This document shows, piece after piece, positions 8,102-17,467 of a stretch of DNA of 64,000 nt. Position 1 is the first letter of the stretch. Every line of letters begins with the position of its first letter. Source of the DNA: Saccharopolyspora flava (GTDB taxonomy: Bacteria; Actinomycetota; Actinomycetes; Mycobacteriales; Pseudonocardiaceae); the NCBI RefSeq assembly GCF_900116135.1, contig NZ_FOZX01000001.1, positions 744,001-808,000 on the forward strand, given 5' to 3'. Both the position numbers and the translations under genes were made by a program. The notes under the pieces were generated by a model. That model saw nothing but the letters and a program-made list of their open reading frames with translations, was not told the DNA's origin and did no database searches.

Positions 8102-8851
8102 TCAGGAGTTGACGATGGTGACCTGGCGGGTCTCCGACGGCCCGTCCCAGGTGCGCGGCAGCGGTGTGGCGACGTCGGGGGCGACGGCCTGCACGATGGC
8201 GTCCAACGCGGCTTCCGCCTTGCCGACCCACAGGTGCTTGGTGTCGGTGAAGCCGGTGACCTGCGCCTGCGGGATGAGGGAGAAGCGCTCGCGGGCCTCG
8301 TCCGGCCGCAGGTAGTCGTCGAACTCCGGGATCAGGGCGTGCACCGGCTTGCCCGACTCGCCCCACGCGCGCAGGTGGTCCTCGGTGGACCAGCGCAGCG
8401 GCGGCGAGATCAGCACCGCGCCCTCCACCAGCGGGTCCAGGCCGTGCACCAAGGTCAGGTCGGTGCCGAAGGACCAGCCGACCAGCCACACGTTGGGCAG
8501 GTCGTGGAACTCCGCGTACTCCAGGGCCGCCGCGACGTCGAAGCGCTCCGAGTCGCCGTTGTCGAAGCTGCCCTGGCTGCGGCCCGCCTCGCTGACCGTG
8601 CCGCGGGTGTTGAAGCGCAGCACCGCGATGTCGGCCAGCGCGGGCAGCCGGAACGCGGCCTTGCGGTAGATGTGCGAGTCCATCATGCCGCCGTGGGTGG
8701 GCAGCGGATGCAGGCAGATCAGGGTGGCGCGCGGCTGCCCGGGCTCGGGCAGGGCCAGCTCACCGATCAGTTCCAGCCCGTCAGCGGTGTGCAGGGTGAT
8801 CTGCTCGCGGCGGGCGGGCAGCATCGTGTTGGCGCGGATCTCGGTGCTCAT
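8102..8851 (-). CDS. Alpha/beta hydrolase (dienelactone-hydrolase-like / alpha-beta superfamily)
   Basis: 249 residues from ATG 8851 (MSTEIRANTMLPARRE); another ATG six codons upstream is possible. Strands and loops read LICLHPLPTHGGMMDSHIYRKAAF, VLRFNTRGTVSEAGRSQGSFDNG and VWLVGWSFGTDLTLVHG (nucleophile Ser in GWSFG), with a C-terminal TDTKHLWVGKAE that holds the His. Actinobacterial homologues are annotated only as alpha/beta hydrolases. The RGTxSSxGxSxGxFDxG-type segment is characteristic of this subgroup. It is convergent with the GNAT gene, and its own upstream neighbours on the same strand are the zinc-ribbon-like and lipoprotein genes, so the three may be cotranscribed. Confidence 0.82.
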   Translation of the reverse strand: MSTEIRANTMLPARREQITLHTADGLELIGELALPEPGQPRATLICLHPLPTHGGMMDSHIYRKAAFRLPALADIAVLRFNTRGTVSEAGRSQGSFDNGDSERFDVAAALEYAEFHDLPNVWLVGWSFGTDLTLVHGLDPLVEGAVLISPPLRWSTEDHLRAWGESGKPVHALIPEFDDYLRPDEARERFSLIPQAQVTGFTDTKHLWVGKAEAALDAIVQAVAPDVATPLPRTWDGPSETRQVTIVNS

Positions 8852-8914
8852 CGAACCCGATCCTGCCACGAAAGGGTGGTCCGCTCGTGGTGACCTGCGC
8901 GCCTGTGGCGCGCG

Positions 8915-9286
8915 CTACGACCAGCGGCGCGTCGGGCCGCGCCGGGCCCTCGCCTTCCAGCAGCCGCTGTGCCAGTGCCTGCGCTCGTCGACGCCGCCGA
9001 GCTCCGCTTCCGGCCAGGCCACCACGTGGGCGATGCCGACCTGGATCTCGTGGTCGCAGCCCGGGCAGCGGTAGATCTTGGTGGCCTGCGCGGCGGGAAC
9101 GGTGCGCACCATCCAGTCGCCGTCCGGGCCCTGCTCGACGCGGGACGCCCCGTAGGCGGTGCCGGCTCCGCGGTGACTGGTGTCCGCGCGAAGACCCTTG
9201 TGGCGCTGCTGTCGATTGCGTCGAGGCACGACAACAACGGTAACCGGTTCGGCGCTCAGGGATTCGCGGGCGGCAGGTTCGGCCAT
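8915..9286 (-). CDS. Conserved actinobacterial hypothetical protein with zinc-ribbon-like motif
   Basis: 123 residues from ATG 9286 (MAEPAARESLSAEPVTVVVV). A basic N-terminus (PRRNRQQRHKGLRAD) precedes a compact domain with YRCPGCDHEI and, later, RRHWHSGCWKAR. Cys-x-x-Cys plus His/Cys further on would suit a single zinc site. Homologues are often mislabelled ATP/GTP-binding protein; I see no nucleotide-binding motif. Its first 31 bp overlap the end of the lipoprotein gene (9256), so translation is probably coupled and the two genes form an operon. Function unknown; a nucleic-acid-binding role would be only a guess from the basic N-terminus and the ribbon. Confidence 0.72.
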   Translation of the reverse strand: MAEPAARESLSAEPVTVVVVPRRNRQQRHKGLRADTSHRGAGTAYGASRVEQGPDGDWMVRTVPAAQATKIYRCPGCDHEIQVGIAHVVAWPEAELGGVDERRHWHSGCWKARARRGPTRRWS

Positions 9287-10233
9287 GCCAACCGGGCCAG
9301 TCCGCGGGCGTAGGCGCAGGCATCGGTGCCGGTCTCGCCGGGTACCGCGACGACGAGCTGGGCGACCTCGACCTGCCCCGCGACGGTGCCGAAGGGGATG
9401 TGCCCGGTCTCCGCCGAGCACAGGGGAACCTGCGGGTCACCGCCGACGACGCTGAGCACGGTGCGGCGCCCGTCCACCGGCTCCTCCACGGCGGCCCCGT
9501 GCAGGATCCTGGGCGGTTCGCCGGCGGTGTGCTGCAACTGCACGCGCGGCGCGTCCGCGGACTGCTCGCCCCACGAGCACTGGTGGCCACCGACGGACGG
9601 CCGGGGTCGCGCCTCTTCCAACCCCGGCACCTGGTTCACCGCGGCCGTGTCCAGCACGGCGCACGGGTCGACCAGGGCCAGCGAGTTCGGCGGGAAGTCG
9701 CGGTGACCGGCACGTCCCTGCTGGACCGCGCCGGCGACCGCCTCGGCACCGGCATCGGCGATGCCGCACAGCCCGGCACCCGGTTCTCCCGCAAGCAGAT
9801 CGGCGCTGACCTGCAACGAAACACCGTCACCGAACCGCACCCGGCGCGTGCAGTGCCCCGGGACCGGTGCGTTCTGCACGATGTTCAACGCCCCCTGCGG
9901 CACGACCGGATCGCCCGGCCGGTCGCTGTCGGGGCCGGTCAGCTCGCCGACGGCCAGCTGGATGAGCGTGCGGTCATCGGGCTTGAGGTGCAGCAGGCAG
10001 TAGTCCAGCGACACGATTCCCGCGTTCGACACCGCGCCGAAGCGCTGCAAAGCCGCCGTGTCGGCGAGCGTGCAGGGATCGAGGGTGCGGAGATCACCGA
10101 GCATCGCGCGGGCGCTCGTGTCGACCGGTCTGGAGCCGGCGATCTCGGTGGTGGGCTGCGCCGTGCACGCGGCGAGCAGCACCCAGCACAGCACCAGCAG
10201 CAACATGCCTCGGTGGCGGCGCGGCGACATCAA
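9256..10233 (-). CDS. Lipoprotein with two DUF3558-like repeats
   Basis: 325 residues. The N-terminus MMSPRRHRGMLLLVLCWVLL ends in a lipobox LLAAC, so Cys is expected to be lipidated and the protein anchored on the outer face of the membrane. The mature part contains two similar units: LDPCTLADTAALQRFGAVS with a following DYCLLHL, and LVDPCAVLDTAAVNQVPGLE with HQCSWG. This D-P-C...C pattern is that of DUF3558, a lipoprotein family common in Pseudonocardiales and mycobacteria with unknown function. The paired cysteines probably form disulphides. The downstream gene starts within its last codons. Confidence 0.75.
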   Translation of the reverse strand: MMSPRRHRGMLLLVLCWVLLAACTAQPTTEIAGSRPVDTSARAMLGDLRTLDPCTLADTAALQRFGAVSNAGIVSLDYCLLHLKPDDRTLIQLAVGELTGPDSDRPGDPVVPQGALNIVQNAPVPGHCTRRVRFGDGVSLQVSADLLAGEPGAGLCGIADAGAEAVAGAVQQGRAGHRDFPPNSLALVDPCAVLDTAAVNQVPGLEEARPRPSVGGHQCSWGEQSADAPRVQLQHTAGEPPRILHGAAVEEPVDGRRTVLSVVGGDPQVPLCSAETGHIPFGTVAGQVEVAQLVVAVPGETGTDACAYARGLARLAWPNLPPANP

Positions 10234-10289
10234 CTCAGCCTAGCCCCCGATGACCTTGGAACGCAGTGATCAACACCGGCGGGGATGGT

Positions 10290-10366
10290 GCAAGGGAACT
10301 TTCCTGTCACGGCGGCGCGCACGAGGGAACCTTCCTGCCGCGGAGATGACAGGAAGGTTCCCTTGC
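10290..10366. repeat. Cluster of three dispersed repeats
   Basis: Copy 1 is forward at 10290-10310 (variant AACTTTCC), copy 2 is forward and decayed at 10321-10340 (ends CTGCCGC), and copy 3 is reverse at 10347-10366. Copies 1 and 3 are inverted with respect to each other and can pair over about 20 bp with copy 2 in the loop. The cluster lies just 3' of dhaM (stop at 10379) and may terminate the dha operon. Confidence 0.85.
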
Positions 10367-10378
10367 ACCGGTCGCGGG

Positions 10379-11068
10379 CTACTCGTCGAAGTCGCGGCGG
10401 GCGAGGTCGAGGATGCGCTCGACCGCTTGGACCGCGTCGGGACCGTCGGCGGTCAGGGTGAGGTGGTCGCCCTTGCGTGCGCCGAGCCCCATCAGGCCGA
10501 GGACGCTGGCCGCGTCGGCCTGCTTGTCGCCGAGCCCGATCTTGACCGTGGCCTGCAACCCGGTGAGGCTGCGGGCCAGCAGGGCGGCCGGGCGAGCGTG
10601 CAGACCGACCTCGTTGGTCAGCTCCAGCTCCCTGGTGACCTGGCCGCCGGTGTCCGGCGCGGCGCCGGCCGGTTCGGCCGCTGCGGCGTCCGCGCTGCCC
10701 CGGGCGCTCTCGGCGGCTTGGGCGACGGTCTTCATGTCGTTGCCGCCCTGGGCCGAGACGGCCGCGGCAACCGCTCCCTCCACCAGCGGGGCGTCCACGA
10801 CCAGCGCGCTGTCGGGATCGCCCAGCGTCTCCACTGCGAGATCGGCGACCATCTGCGCGCTGCCCAGGTCGTAGAGCACGACCGCCCCGGCGCCGGTGTC
10901 GGCGTCCGACAGCGCGGCCGAGACCTTCTCGAAGTCGGTGCCGATCCCGCCGTCGGGCAGCCCGCCCGCCGGGACGATGCGCACCTCCGGAGCCATCTGC
11001 CCGGCGAGTTCCGCGACGCCCTCGGCGAGGCCGGTGCTGTGCGAGACGACGACCAGTCCCACGGTCAT
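10379..11068 (-). CDS. dhaM: Dihydroxyacetone kinase phosphotransfer subunit DhaM, EIIA-HPr fusion
   Basis: 229 residues in two domains joined by an Ala-rich linker (about 112-143). Domain 1 (1-110) is an EIIA-mannose-like fold with the phosphoryl His10 in VVSHSTGLAEG. Domain 2 (145-229) is an HPr with phospho-His157 in NEVGLHARPAALLARS. The pair passes phosphate from PEP (via enzyme I) to ADP tightly bound on DhaL, which then phosphorylates dihydroxyacetone held by DhaK. No enzyme I domain is fused, so a separate PtsI is needed. The ATG overlaps the dhaL stop by 4 bp (ATGA), indicating coupled translation. It is last in a three-gene operon. Confidence 0.93.
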   Translation of the reverse strand: MTVGLVVVSHSTGLAEGVAELAGQMAPEVRIVPAGGLPDGGIGTDFEKVSAALSDADTGAGAVVLYDLGSAQMVADLAVETLGDPDSALVVDAPLVEGAVAAAVSAQGGNDMKTVAQAAESARGSADAAAAEPAGAAPDTGGQVTRELELTNEVGLHARPAALLARSLTGLQATVKIGLGDKQADAASVLGLMGLGARKGDHLTLTADGPDAVQAVERILDLARRDFDE

Positions 11069-11703
11069 GATCGGGCTCCTGCGGCTTCGGCGAACGCGGT
11101 CAACAGCAGCGCGGTGGAACGCGCACCGGGGTCGACGTGCCCGGCGCTGCGCTCACCCAGGTAGGAGGCGCGGCCCTTGCGGGCGACGAGCCCTTCGGTG
11201 TCCTGGGCGCCCTGGTGCGCGGCCTCGGCGGCGGCCGCCAGCACCTTGGCGCCGTCGGCCCCGGACTCGGCCACGCTGCGGGCGGCTTCGACCGCGGGGG
11301 ACAGCGCGTCGATCATCGTCTTGTCGCCGACCTCGGCGCGGCCGCGCGCGACGACGCCCTCCATCCCGGCCTGCAGCGCCGCGGCGACAGCCCGGCCGTC
11401 GAGCTCGGTGTCGTCACCGACGGCCGTGGCCGCGCGCAGGAACGCCGTGCCGTAGAGGGGGCCCGAGGCGCCGCCGACGGTGGAGATGAGGACGGTGGCG
11501 GCGAGCTTCAACGTGGCGGCCGGGGTTTCCGGGCCCGCCGTGTCCAGCTTCGCGATGACGGCGCGGAATCCGCGGTCCATGTTCTCGCCGTGGTCGGCGT
11601 CGCCGATCTCGCGGTCCAGCTGGATCAGCTCGTCGCGGTGCTCGGCGACGACGGCGGCACCGGCCCGCAGTGCGGTGGTGATGTCCTGTGCTGTGCAACC
11701 CAT
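11065..11703 (-). CDS. dhaL: Dihydroxyacetone kinase ADP-binding subunit DhaL
   Basis: 212 residues from ATG 11703 (MGCTAQDITTAL). The Mg-ADP site is visible as LDREIGDADHGENMDRGF, with the Asp cluster that holds the two magnesium ions, and the helical barrel continues with GGASGPLYGTAFLRAA and the C-terminal LGERSAGHVDPGARS. Length and motifs match DhaL of PTS-dependent kinases, in which ADP acts as a fixed cofactor recharged by DhaM, rather than the ATP-using fused kinases. The start lies 14 bp after the dhaK stop with a GGAG-type site (AGGAGG just before the ATG). The frame is open far upstream through dhaK, but that part is antisense-like in composition. Confidence 0.93.
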   Translation of the reverse strand: MGCTAQDITTALRAGAAVVAEHRDELIQLDREIGDADHGENMDRGFRAVIAKLDTAGPETPAATLKLAATVLISTVGGASGPLYGTAFLRAATAVGDDTELDGRAVAAALQAGMEGVVARGRAEVGDKTMIDALSPAVEAARSVAESGADGAKVLAAAAEAAHQGAQDTEGLVARKGRASYLGERSAGHVDPGARSTALLLTAFAEAAGARS

Positions 11704-11717
11704 TCCGGGACTCCTCC

Positions 11718-12713
<996 letters not shown>

Positions 12714-12848
12714 CCGCTGGCCTCCCTGCCTGCGCTCCCGCCGCCGACGTCGCTCCACGGACTCGGCGCGATCAACCGTGCGCGGTCAACTCTGCCCGGG
12801 ACGAGCGCCCGCGCGCATCCCCCTCGGACGAGACCCAGGGGGATGCGA

Positions 12849-12870
12849 GCAAGGGAACCTTCCTGTCACC
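12849..12870 (+). repeat. Dispersed GGGAACCTTCC repeat, single copy
   Basis: A perfect consensus copy (GCAAGGGAACC then TTCCTGTCACC). It lies 43 bp after the aldehyde dehydrogenase stop (12914, minus strand) and 136 bp before the dhaK start. Confidence 0.88.
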
Positions 12871-12913
12871 ACGGGCGCAAGCCAAAACACCGGCCGCGGT
12901 GGACCCGATCCGC

Positions 12914-14422
12914 TCAGCGGCCGCGCAGCACCTTGATGAGCTTGACGACGGTGCTCACGGTGCCCTTGGGGCGGGCGAAGCTCATCGGGTTGAGCGGGAT
13001 GGTGAACTTGGTCCGGGTGACCGACTGCGGGCGGGCGAATTCGCGCAGGCCGTCGGCGCCGTGGATCCGGCCGAAGCCGGAGTCGCCGACCCCGCCGAAG
13101 GGAAGCGCGGGCACACCGGCGAAGGCGATCACCGAGTTGACCGCGACCATGCCGCTGCGCAGCCGGCGGGCCAGCTCCATCCCGCGGGCGCGGGAGAACA
13201 CGGTGCCGCCGAGGCCGTAGTTGGTGGCGTTGGCGAGGGTGATGGCCTCGTCCACGTCCTTGACCCGCTGCACCACGAGGGTCGGGCCGAAGGTCTCCTC
13301 GGTGATGGCGGTGGAGTCCTCGGGGGCGTCGGCGATCACCACGGGCTCGACGAACGGCGGGCGCACCGAGTCCCGGCCGCCGATCACGGCGCGGCCGCCG
13401 CGGTTGATGGCGTCGTCGATGTGGCCGCGGATGATGTCGACCTGCGAGGCCATCGTGATGGGGCCGAAGTCGGCGCCGGGCTCGCCGCCCGGCCGCAGCT
13501 TGGCGGCGCGGTCGCTGACCATCTTCAGGTACCGGTCGGCGACGGCTTCGTGCACGTAGACGCGCTCGACGCCGATGCAGGTCTGGCCCGCGTTGGACAT
13601 GGCGCCCCACACGGCCGCGTCGGCGGCGGCCGCCAGGTCGGCGTCGGCGTCGACGATGAGGGCGTCCTTGCCGCCGCACTCGACGAGCACCGGGATGAGG
13701 TTCTCCGCGCAGGAGGCCATCACGCGCTTGCCGGTGGCGGTGGAGCCGGTGAAGGCCACCTTGTTCACACCGGCCTTGCACAGCGCGGCACCGGTGGACC
13801 CGTAGCCGGTCACCAGCTGGAACACCGGGTGCTCGGGCACGGCCTCGGCGAAGCTCTTGACCAGCCACTCCCCCACCCCGGGGGTGAGCTCGCTGGGCTT
13901 GAACACCACGGCGTTGCCCGCGGCGAGCGCGTAGGCGATGGAGCCCATGGGCGTGAAGGCCGGGTAGTTCCAGGGGCCGATGACACCGACGACGCCGTAC
14001 GGGAGGTATTCGACCGTGGCGGTCTGGTTCGACATCAGCACGCCGGGGGAGACCTTGCGGCGCTTGAGAACCTTCTCGGCGTTGGAGGTGGCCCAGGCGA
14101 GGTGGTCGATGACCAGGACCAGTTCGAGCTTGGCGTCCTCGAGCGGCTTGCCGGTTTCCGCGCAGATCACGCCCGCCAGCTCGTCGAGGCGTTTGACCAG
14201 GAGTTTCCGCCAGCTGTCGAGATGCTGTTTGCGGCCGGAGAAGCCGAGTTCGTCCCACGCCGCCTGCGCCTCGCGCGCGGCCGCGACCCGGTTGCCGACC
14301 GTCTCCGCGTCGTGGATCGGATGCTCGCCCACCACCTCGCCGGTGCGCGGATCGATCGACTCGAACGTCTCGGTCCGCGCGTCGGCGATCTCCTCGACGT
14401 TCTCACGGGCGGTCTGGGTCAT
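12914..14422 (-). CDS. NAD(P)+-dependent aldehyde dehydrogenase (succinate-semialdehyde dehydrogenase-like)
   Basis: 502 residues, complete. Seen: the cofactor-binding VIGPWNYPAFTP, FKPSELTPG, the glycine-rich VAFTGSTATGKRV, general base Glu in LVECGGKDALIV, catalytic Cys in SNAGQTCIGVERV, and EETFGPTLVV. The overall pattern fits the actinobacterial GabD2/succinic semialdehyde group (SSADH-like, short N-terminus), but substrate choice cannot be fixed from motifs. A roughly 30-residue C-terminal extension (LNPMSFARPKGTVSTVVKLI) is basic and could touch the membrane. The start at ATG 14422 follows GGGAGGCCGGCC. It is followed by a repeat element and then dhaK. A link to glycerol or dihydroxyacetone metabolism is possible but unproven. 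Confidence 0.88.
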   Translation of the reverse strand: MTQTARENVEEIADARTETFESIDPRTGEVVGEHPIHDAETVGNRVAAAREAQAAWDELGFSGRKQHLDSWRKLLVKRLDELAGVICAETGKPLEDAKLELVLVIDHLAWATSNAEKVLKRRKVSPGVLMSNQTATVEYLPYGVVGVIGPWNYPAFTPMGSIAYALAAGNAVVFKPSELTPGVGEWLVKSFAEAVPEHPVFQLVTGYGSTGAALCKAGVNKVAFTGSTATGKRVMASCAENLIPVLVECGGKDALIVDADADLAAAADAAVWGAMSNAGQTCIGVERVYVHEAVADRYLKMVSDRAAKLRPGGEPGADFGPITMASQVDIIRGHIDDAINRGGRAVIGGRDSVRPPFVEPVVIADAPEDSTAITEETFGPTLVVQRVKDVDEAITLANATNYGLGGTVFSRARGMELARRLRSGMVAVNSVIAFAGVPALPFGGVGDSGFGRIHGADGLREFARPQSVTRTKFTIPLNPMSFARPKGTVSTVVKLIKVLRGR

Positions 14423-14629
14423 GGCCGGCCTCCCACCATTACGACGGTCGTTGTCACGGTGCAGCCTACGAAATCACGGGTCGGGAAAGAACCGTCCTGT
14501 ACCGCCCGACTCATGTGCTGGACACGGGGCGTTGACCACTGGTCCACTTGTCAGCTGCGCTCCGGCCGTCACGGTAGCCAGCGGATCTTGAAATGGGGGC
14601 GGGATCCGGGGAATCGGTGCCGAAATGCA

Positions 14630-14666
14630 AGACGGCGCCCGCACCCATCGGGAGCGGACGCCGTCT
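14630..14666 (-). terminator. Probable terminator hairpin after the symporter operon
   Basis: An 8-bp perfect stem (14630-14637 with 14659-14666) with extra GC pairing in the loop. It starts 20 bp past the stop of the small membrane protein gene (14686) on the minus strand. No clear U-tract. Confidence 0.5.
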
Positions 14667-14685
14667 CGGGCGATCTCGGATCACG

Positions 14686-14949
14686 TCATTCGGCGGTGCT
14701 GCCGCCTTCGACGTCGTCGGGGACGGTGATCGGGCGCAGTCGCGCCCAGGCGATGAACACCGCCGCGAACACCACCATGCCGACACCGGCCCACAGGTTG
14801 ATGTTGAGTCCTGCGGCCTTGTCGATCTCGGCCTGCGGCTGGATGAAGCCGAGCACGACCAGAACGACGCCGTAGATCGCGAACAGCAGCGCGATCACCG
14901 TGCGAATGTCGAAGGCACCTGCGCTGTGCCCCGAACCTTCACTAGCCAT
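14686..14949 (-). CDS. Small two-helix membrane protein, partner of the symporter
   Basis: 87 residues. Two predicted membrane helices, TVIALLFAIYGVVLVVLGFI (about 17-36) and INLWAGVGMVVFAAVFIAWA (about 50-69), flank a polar loop, and the C-terminus is acidic. The start lies 22 bp downstream of the symporter stop on the same strand. In actinomycetes, sodium:solute symporter genes often carry a short hydrophobic gene of this type directly behind them. An accessory or stabilising role is inferred from position only. Confidence 0.72.
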   Translation of the reverse strand: MASEGSGHSAGAFDIRTVIALLFAIYGVVLVVLGFIQPQAEIDKAAGLNINLWAGVGMVVFAAVFIAWARLRPITVPDDVEGGSTAE

Positions 14950-14971
14950 GAGATTTCCTCCCAGTCCTGGC

Positions 14972-16699
14972 TCAGCCGAAGATGATGTTGAGGGCGATGA
15001 TCAGGATCAGCGCGATGCCCGCCAGCAGGCCCGGGCGCCGGTACCAGCCGGCGTCCTCGCCGGTGGTGGACGCCTTCAGGTTGTCCCTCGGCGTCAGGCC
15101 CCACACGAGCCCGACCAGCTGCTCATCGGTCTTCGGCTTGGTGGCCAGCGAGACCACGACGCTGACGACGACGTCGACCACGAAGGCCGCACCGGCACCG
15201 ACGAAGCTCGCGCCCTGACCGGGCAGGTCCCACACCCCGGTCTCAGCCAGAGCGTAGACCGTGATGGCCGAGGCCGTACCGAACACCAGACCGGACCAAC
15301 CGGCGTGGGCGGTCATCCTCTTCCAGAACATACCGAGGATGAAGGTCGCGAACAGCGGCGCGTTGAAGAACGAGAACAGCTGCTGCAGGTAGTCCATCAG
15401 GTTCTCATAGCCGGAGGCGATGAACGCGGTGCCCACGGCGGCGATGGTGGCGCCGACGGTGACCCACCGGCCCATCTGCAGGTAGTAGCTGTCCGGCTTG
15501 TTCTTGACGATGTACGCCTGCCAGATGTCATAGGTGAACACCGTGTTGAACGACGACAGGTTCGCGGCCATACCAGCCATGAACGACGCCAGCAGACCGG
15601 CGAGCGCGATGCCGAGGATGCCGTTGGGCAGCAGGTCTCGCATCATCAGCAGGATCGCGTCGTTGTAGTCGTAGGGACCCTGCTCGGTCAGCTTGTAGTT
15701 GGTCATCTCCGGGATGATCACTGCGGCGATCATGCCGGGGATGATCACGATGAACGGGATGAACATCTTCGGGAAGGCACCGATGATCGGGGTCCGCTGC
15801 GCGGCCGACATCGACTTGGAGGCCATCGCGCGCTGGACCTCGACGAAGTTCGTGGTCCAGTAGCCGAAGGACAGCACGAAGCCGAGGCCGAAGATCAGAC
15901 CGATGACGCTGAGGACGGGGTTCGCGAAACCGGTCAGCTCGGCCCCGGGCCAGGCGGTCAGCTGCTCGGCGCCGCCCTTGCTGGCGGTGACCTTGTCGAC
16001 CAGGCCCTGCACACCGCCGACCTTGACGAGACCGACGATGGTCAGCGGCAGCAGCGCCGCGACGATCACGAAGAACTGCAGCACCTCGTTGTAGATGGCG
16101 GCGGACAGGCCGCCCAGCGCGGTGTAGGAGAGCACGATCAGCGCGGCGACCAGGACCGAGACCCACAGCGGCCAGCCGAGCAGGGCGTTGACGATGCTGG
16201 CCAGCAGGTAGAGGTTCACGCCGGCGATGAGGACCTGGGCGAGGGCGAAGGAGATGCCGTTGACCAGGTGCGCCGCTTTGCCGAATCGGCGAAGCATGAA
16301 TTCGGGAACGCTTCGGACCTTGGAGCCGTAGTAGAACGGCATCATGACCACGCCGAGGAACAGCATGGCCGGGACTGCACCGATCCAGAAGTAGTGCATC
16401 GTCGGCATGCCGTATTCGGCACCGTTGGCCGACATGCCGATGATTTCGATGGCGCCGAGGTTCGCCGAGATGAACGCCAGACCAGTCACCCACGCGGGCA
16501 GGGCGCGCCCGGAGAGGAAGAAGTCAAGACTGGTTGAAACGGCCCGCCTCGCCAGCCAGCCGATACCCAGTACGAACGCGAAATACAGCGCCAACAACAC
16601 GTAGTCGACGCCGTTCGCGTCGAGTAGCTGACCTTGGGCTAGCTGCACTGCCGCCCCACCTCCCACAGACCCAACAAAGTCAAACGAGAACCACCACAT
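14972..16699 (-). CDS. Sodium:solute symporter (SSS/SGLT family)
   Basis: 575 residues with 13-14 hydrophobic segments. Family features are the TM1-TM2 region FVLGIGWLARRAVSTSLDFF followed by LSGRALPAWVTGLAFISANL (sodium site), GMSANGAEYGMPTMHYFWIG, and GYWTTNFVEVQRAMASKSMS, the signature used for the sugar (vSGLT-like) branch. LASFMAGMAANLSSFNTVFT is the second sodium-site helix. This suggests sodium-coupled uptake of a sugar or related polar solute such as galactose or myo-inositol; the exact substrate is unknown. The first ~20 residues are weakly conserved, so a start slightly downstream is possible. It forms an operon with the 87-residue membrane protein. No sugar-catabolic gene is adjacent. 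Confidence 0.9.
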   Translation of the reverse strand: MWWFSFDFVGSVGGGAAVQLAQGQLLDANGVDYVLLALYFAFVLGIGWLARRAVSTSLDFFLSGRALPAWVTGLAFISANLGAIEIIGMSANGAEYGMPTMHYFWIGAVPAMLFLGVVMMPFYYGSKVRSVPEFMLRRFGKAAHLVNGISFALAQVLIAGVNLYLLASIVNALLGWPLWVSVLVAALIVLSYTALGGLSAAIYNEVLQFFVIVAALLPLTIVGLVKVGGVQGLVDKVTASKGGAEQLTAWPGAELTGFANPVLSVIGLIFGLGFVLSFGYWTTNFVEVQRAMASKSMSAAQRTPIIGAFPKMFIPFIVIIPGMIAAVIIPEMTNYKLTEQGPYDYNDAILLMMRDLLPNGILGIALAGLLASFMAGMAANLSSFNTVFTYDIWQAYIVKNKPDSYYLQMGRWVTVGATIAAVGTAFIASGYENLMDYLQQLFSFFNAPLFATFILGMFWKRMTAHAGWSGLVFGTASAITVYALAETGVWDLPGQGASFVGAGAAFVVDVVVSVVVSLATKPKTDEQLVGLVWGLTPRDNLKASTTGEDAGWYRRPGLLAGIALILIIALNIIFG

Positions 16700-16904
16700 T
16701 CGCGATAGCGGTCGGACAGTACCGCACAGATGAGGCAGTGGTCGTAAGCCGATATCAATTCGTTGGAGAAGACACTAAATCGATCACGGAACTTCCGCCG
16801 AGTGGCGTCACGCAGGAGACTTTCCGGTCGCACCCATGTGCACCCCGTGAGCACTCAGGGCCATGCGAGTGATATACGCATTATCCCGCCGAATTCGACA
16901 CACC

Positions 16905-16920
16905 GTGACTGTATGGTCAC
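16905..16920. promoter_or_regulatory. GTGAC-N6-GTCAC palindrome, candidate operator
   Basis: A perfect 5+5 inverted repeat (16905-16909 and 16916-16920) in the 253-bp region between the divergent symporter and the small gene at 16953. Its shape suits a dimeric HTH regulator of the GntR or Crp type. It is 33 bp upstream of the GTG at 16953; no regulator gene is adjacent. Confidence 0.4.
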
Positions 16921-16952
16921 AGTATGCATTCGAAACGATGCGGGGAGGAATC

Positions 16953-17144
16953 GTGAACGCCCGGATCGACCTGGCGATCAGCGCAGGACTCGCGGAAGAC
17001 CCGCCCGAGCGCTCCCGAAGCGACCACCCCGAACCGGCCGAATCCCGCCACGAAGGACTCTTCCAGCAGCTGACGGCGATGCTCGCCCCGCTCGCGGCAC
17101 CCCGCCCGCACCTCTGCGACTGCCCCGGCCACGCGTCCCGCTGA
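16953..17144 (+). CDS. Small hypothetical protein (63 aa)
   Basis: I chose GTG 16953 because GGGGAGGAA lies 2-10 bp before it; the product begins MNARIDLAISAGLAEDPPER. The frame is open further upstream with an ATG at 16938, but the RBS then falls inside the gene. It is hydrophilic with a short amphipathic stretch (HEGLFQQLTAMLAPLAAP) and ends HLCDCPGHASR with two close cysteines and a His, perhaps a metal- or redox-active tail. No family is recognised. It lies downstream of a palindromic operator candidate and is followed by three dispersed repeats. Confidence 0.5.
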   Translation: MNARIDLAISAGLAEDPPERSRSDHPEPAESRHEGLFQQLTAMLAPLAAPRPHLCDCPGHASR

Positions 17145-17204
17145 CCCGGCACCCGCAGCCGTCCCCATCCGCACTCACGTCCCGCCCCCAGCGCGGGACG
17201 CGAG

Positions 17205-17423
17205 GATGGAAACCTTTCTGCCACTTCGCGACCGAACCGCGGCCGCCATCCGAGCGAGAAGAATGGTCTGGATCAATTCTCGCGCGGAGGAAGGGAACCT
17301 TCCTGTCATCACCGATCCGCACGACACCGATCAAGATCGACTTTTGAGCGGTCCGATCCCACCGGAAAAGGCATTCGCGAAGGAATCCCCCGATGACCTG
17401 AGGAAGGGAACCTTCCTGTCACC
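17205..17423 (+). repeat. Array of three dispersed repeats filling the gene-free stretch 17145-17467
   Basis: The 323 bp between the small gene and nucS (convergent) hold a decayed forward copy (17205-17223, GGAAACCTTTCTGCCAC) and two intact forward copies at 17289-17310 and 17401-17423, spaced 110 bp apart. Both intact copies have GGAAGGG rather than GCAAGGG at the left end. No inverted partner is present, so a hairpin terminator is less likely here than at other loci. I see no further gene or RNA in the stretch. Confidence 0.85.
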
Positions 17424-17467
17424 ACGGCACCGACCGCACCCCGGCGACGACGGGAGCGGTCGTGCGA

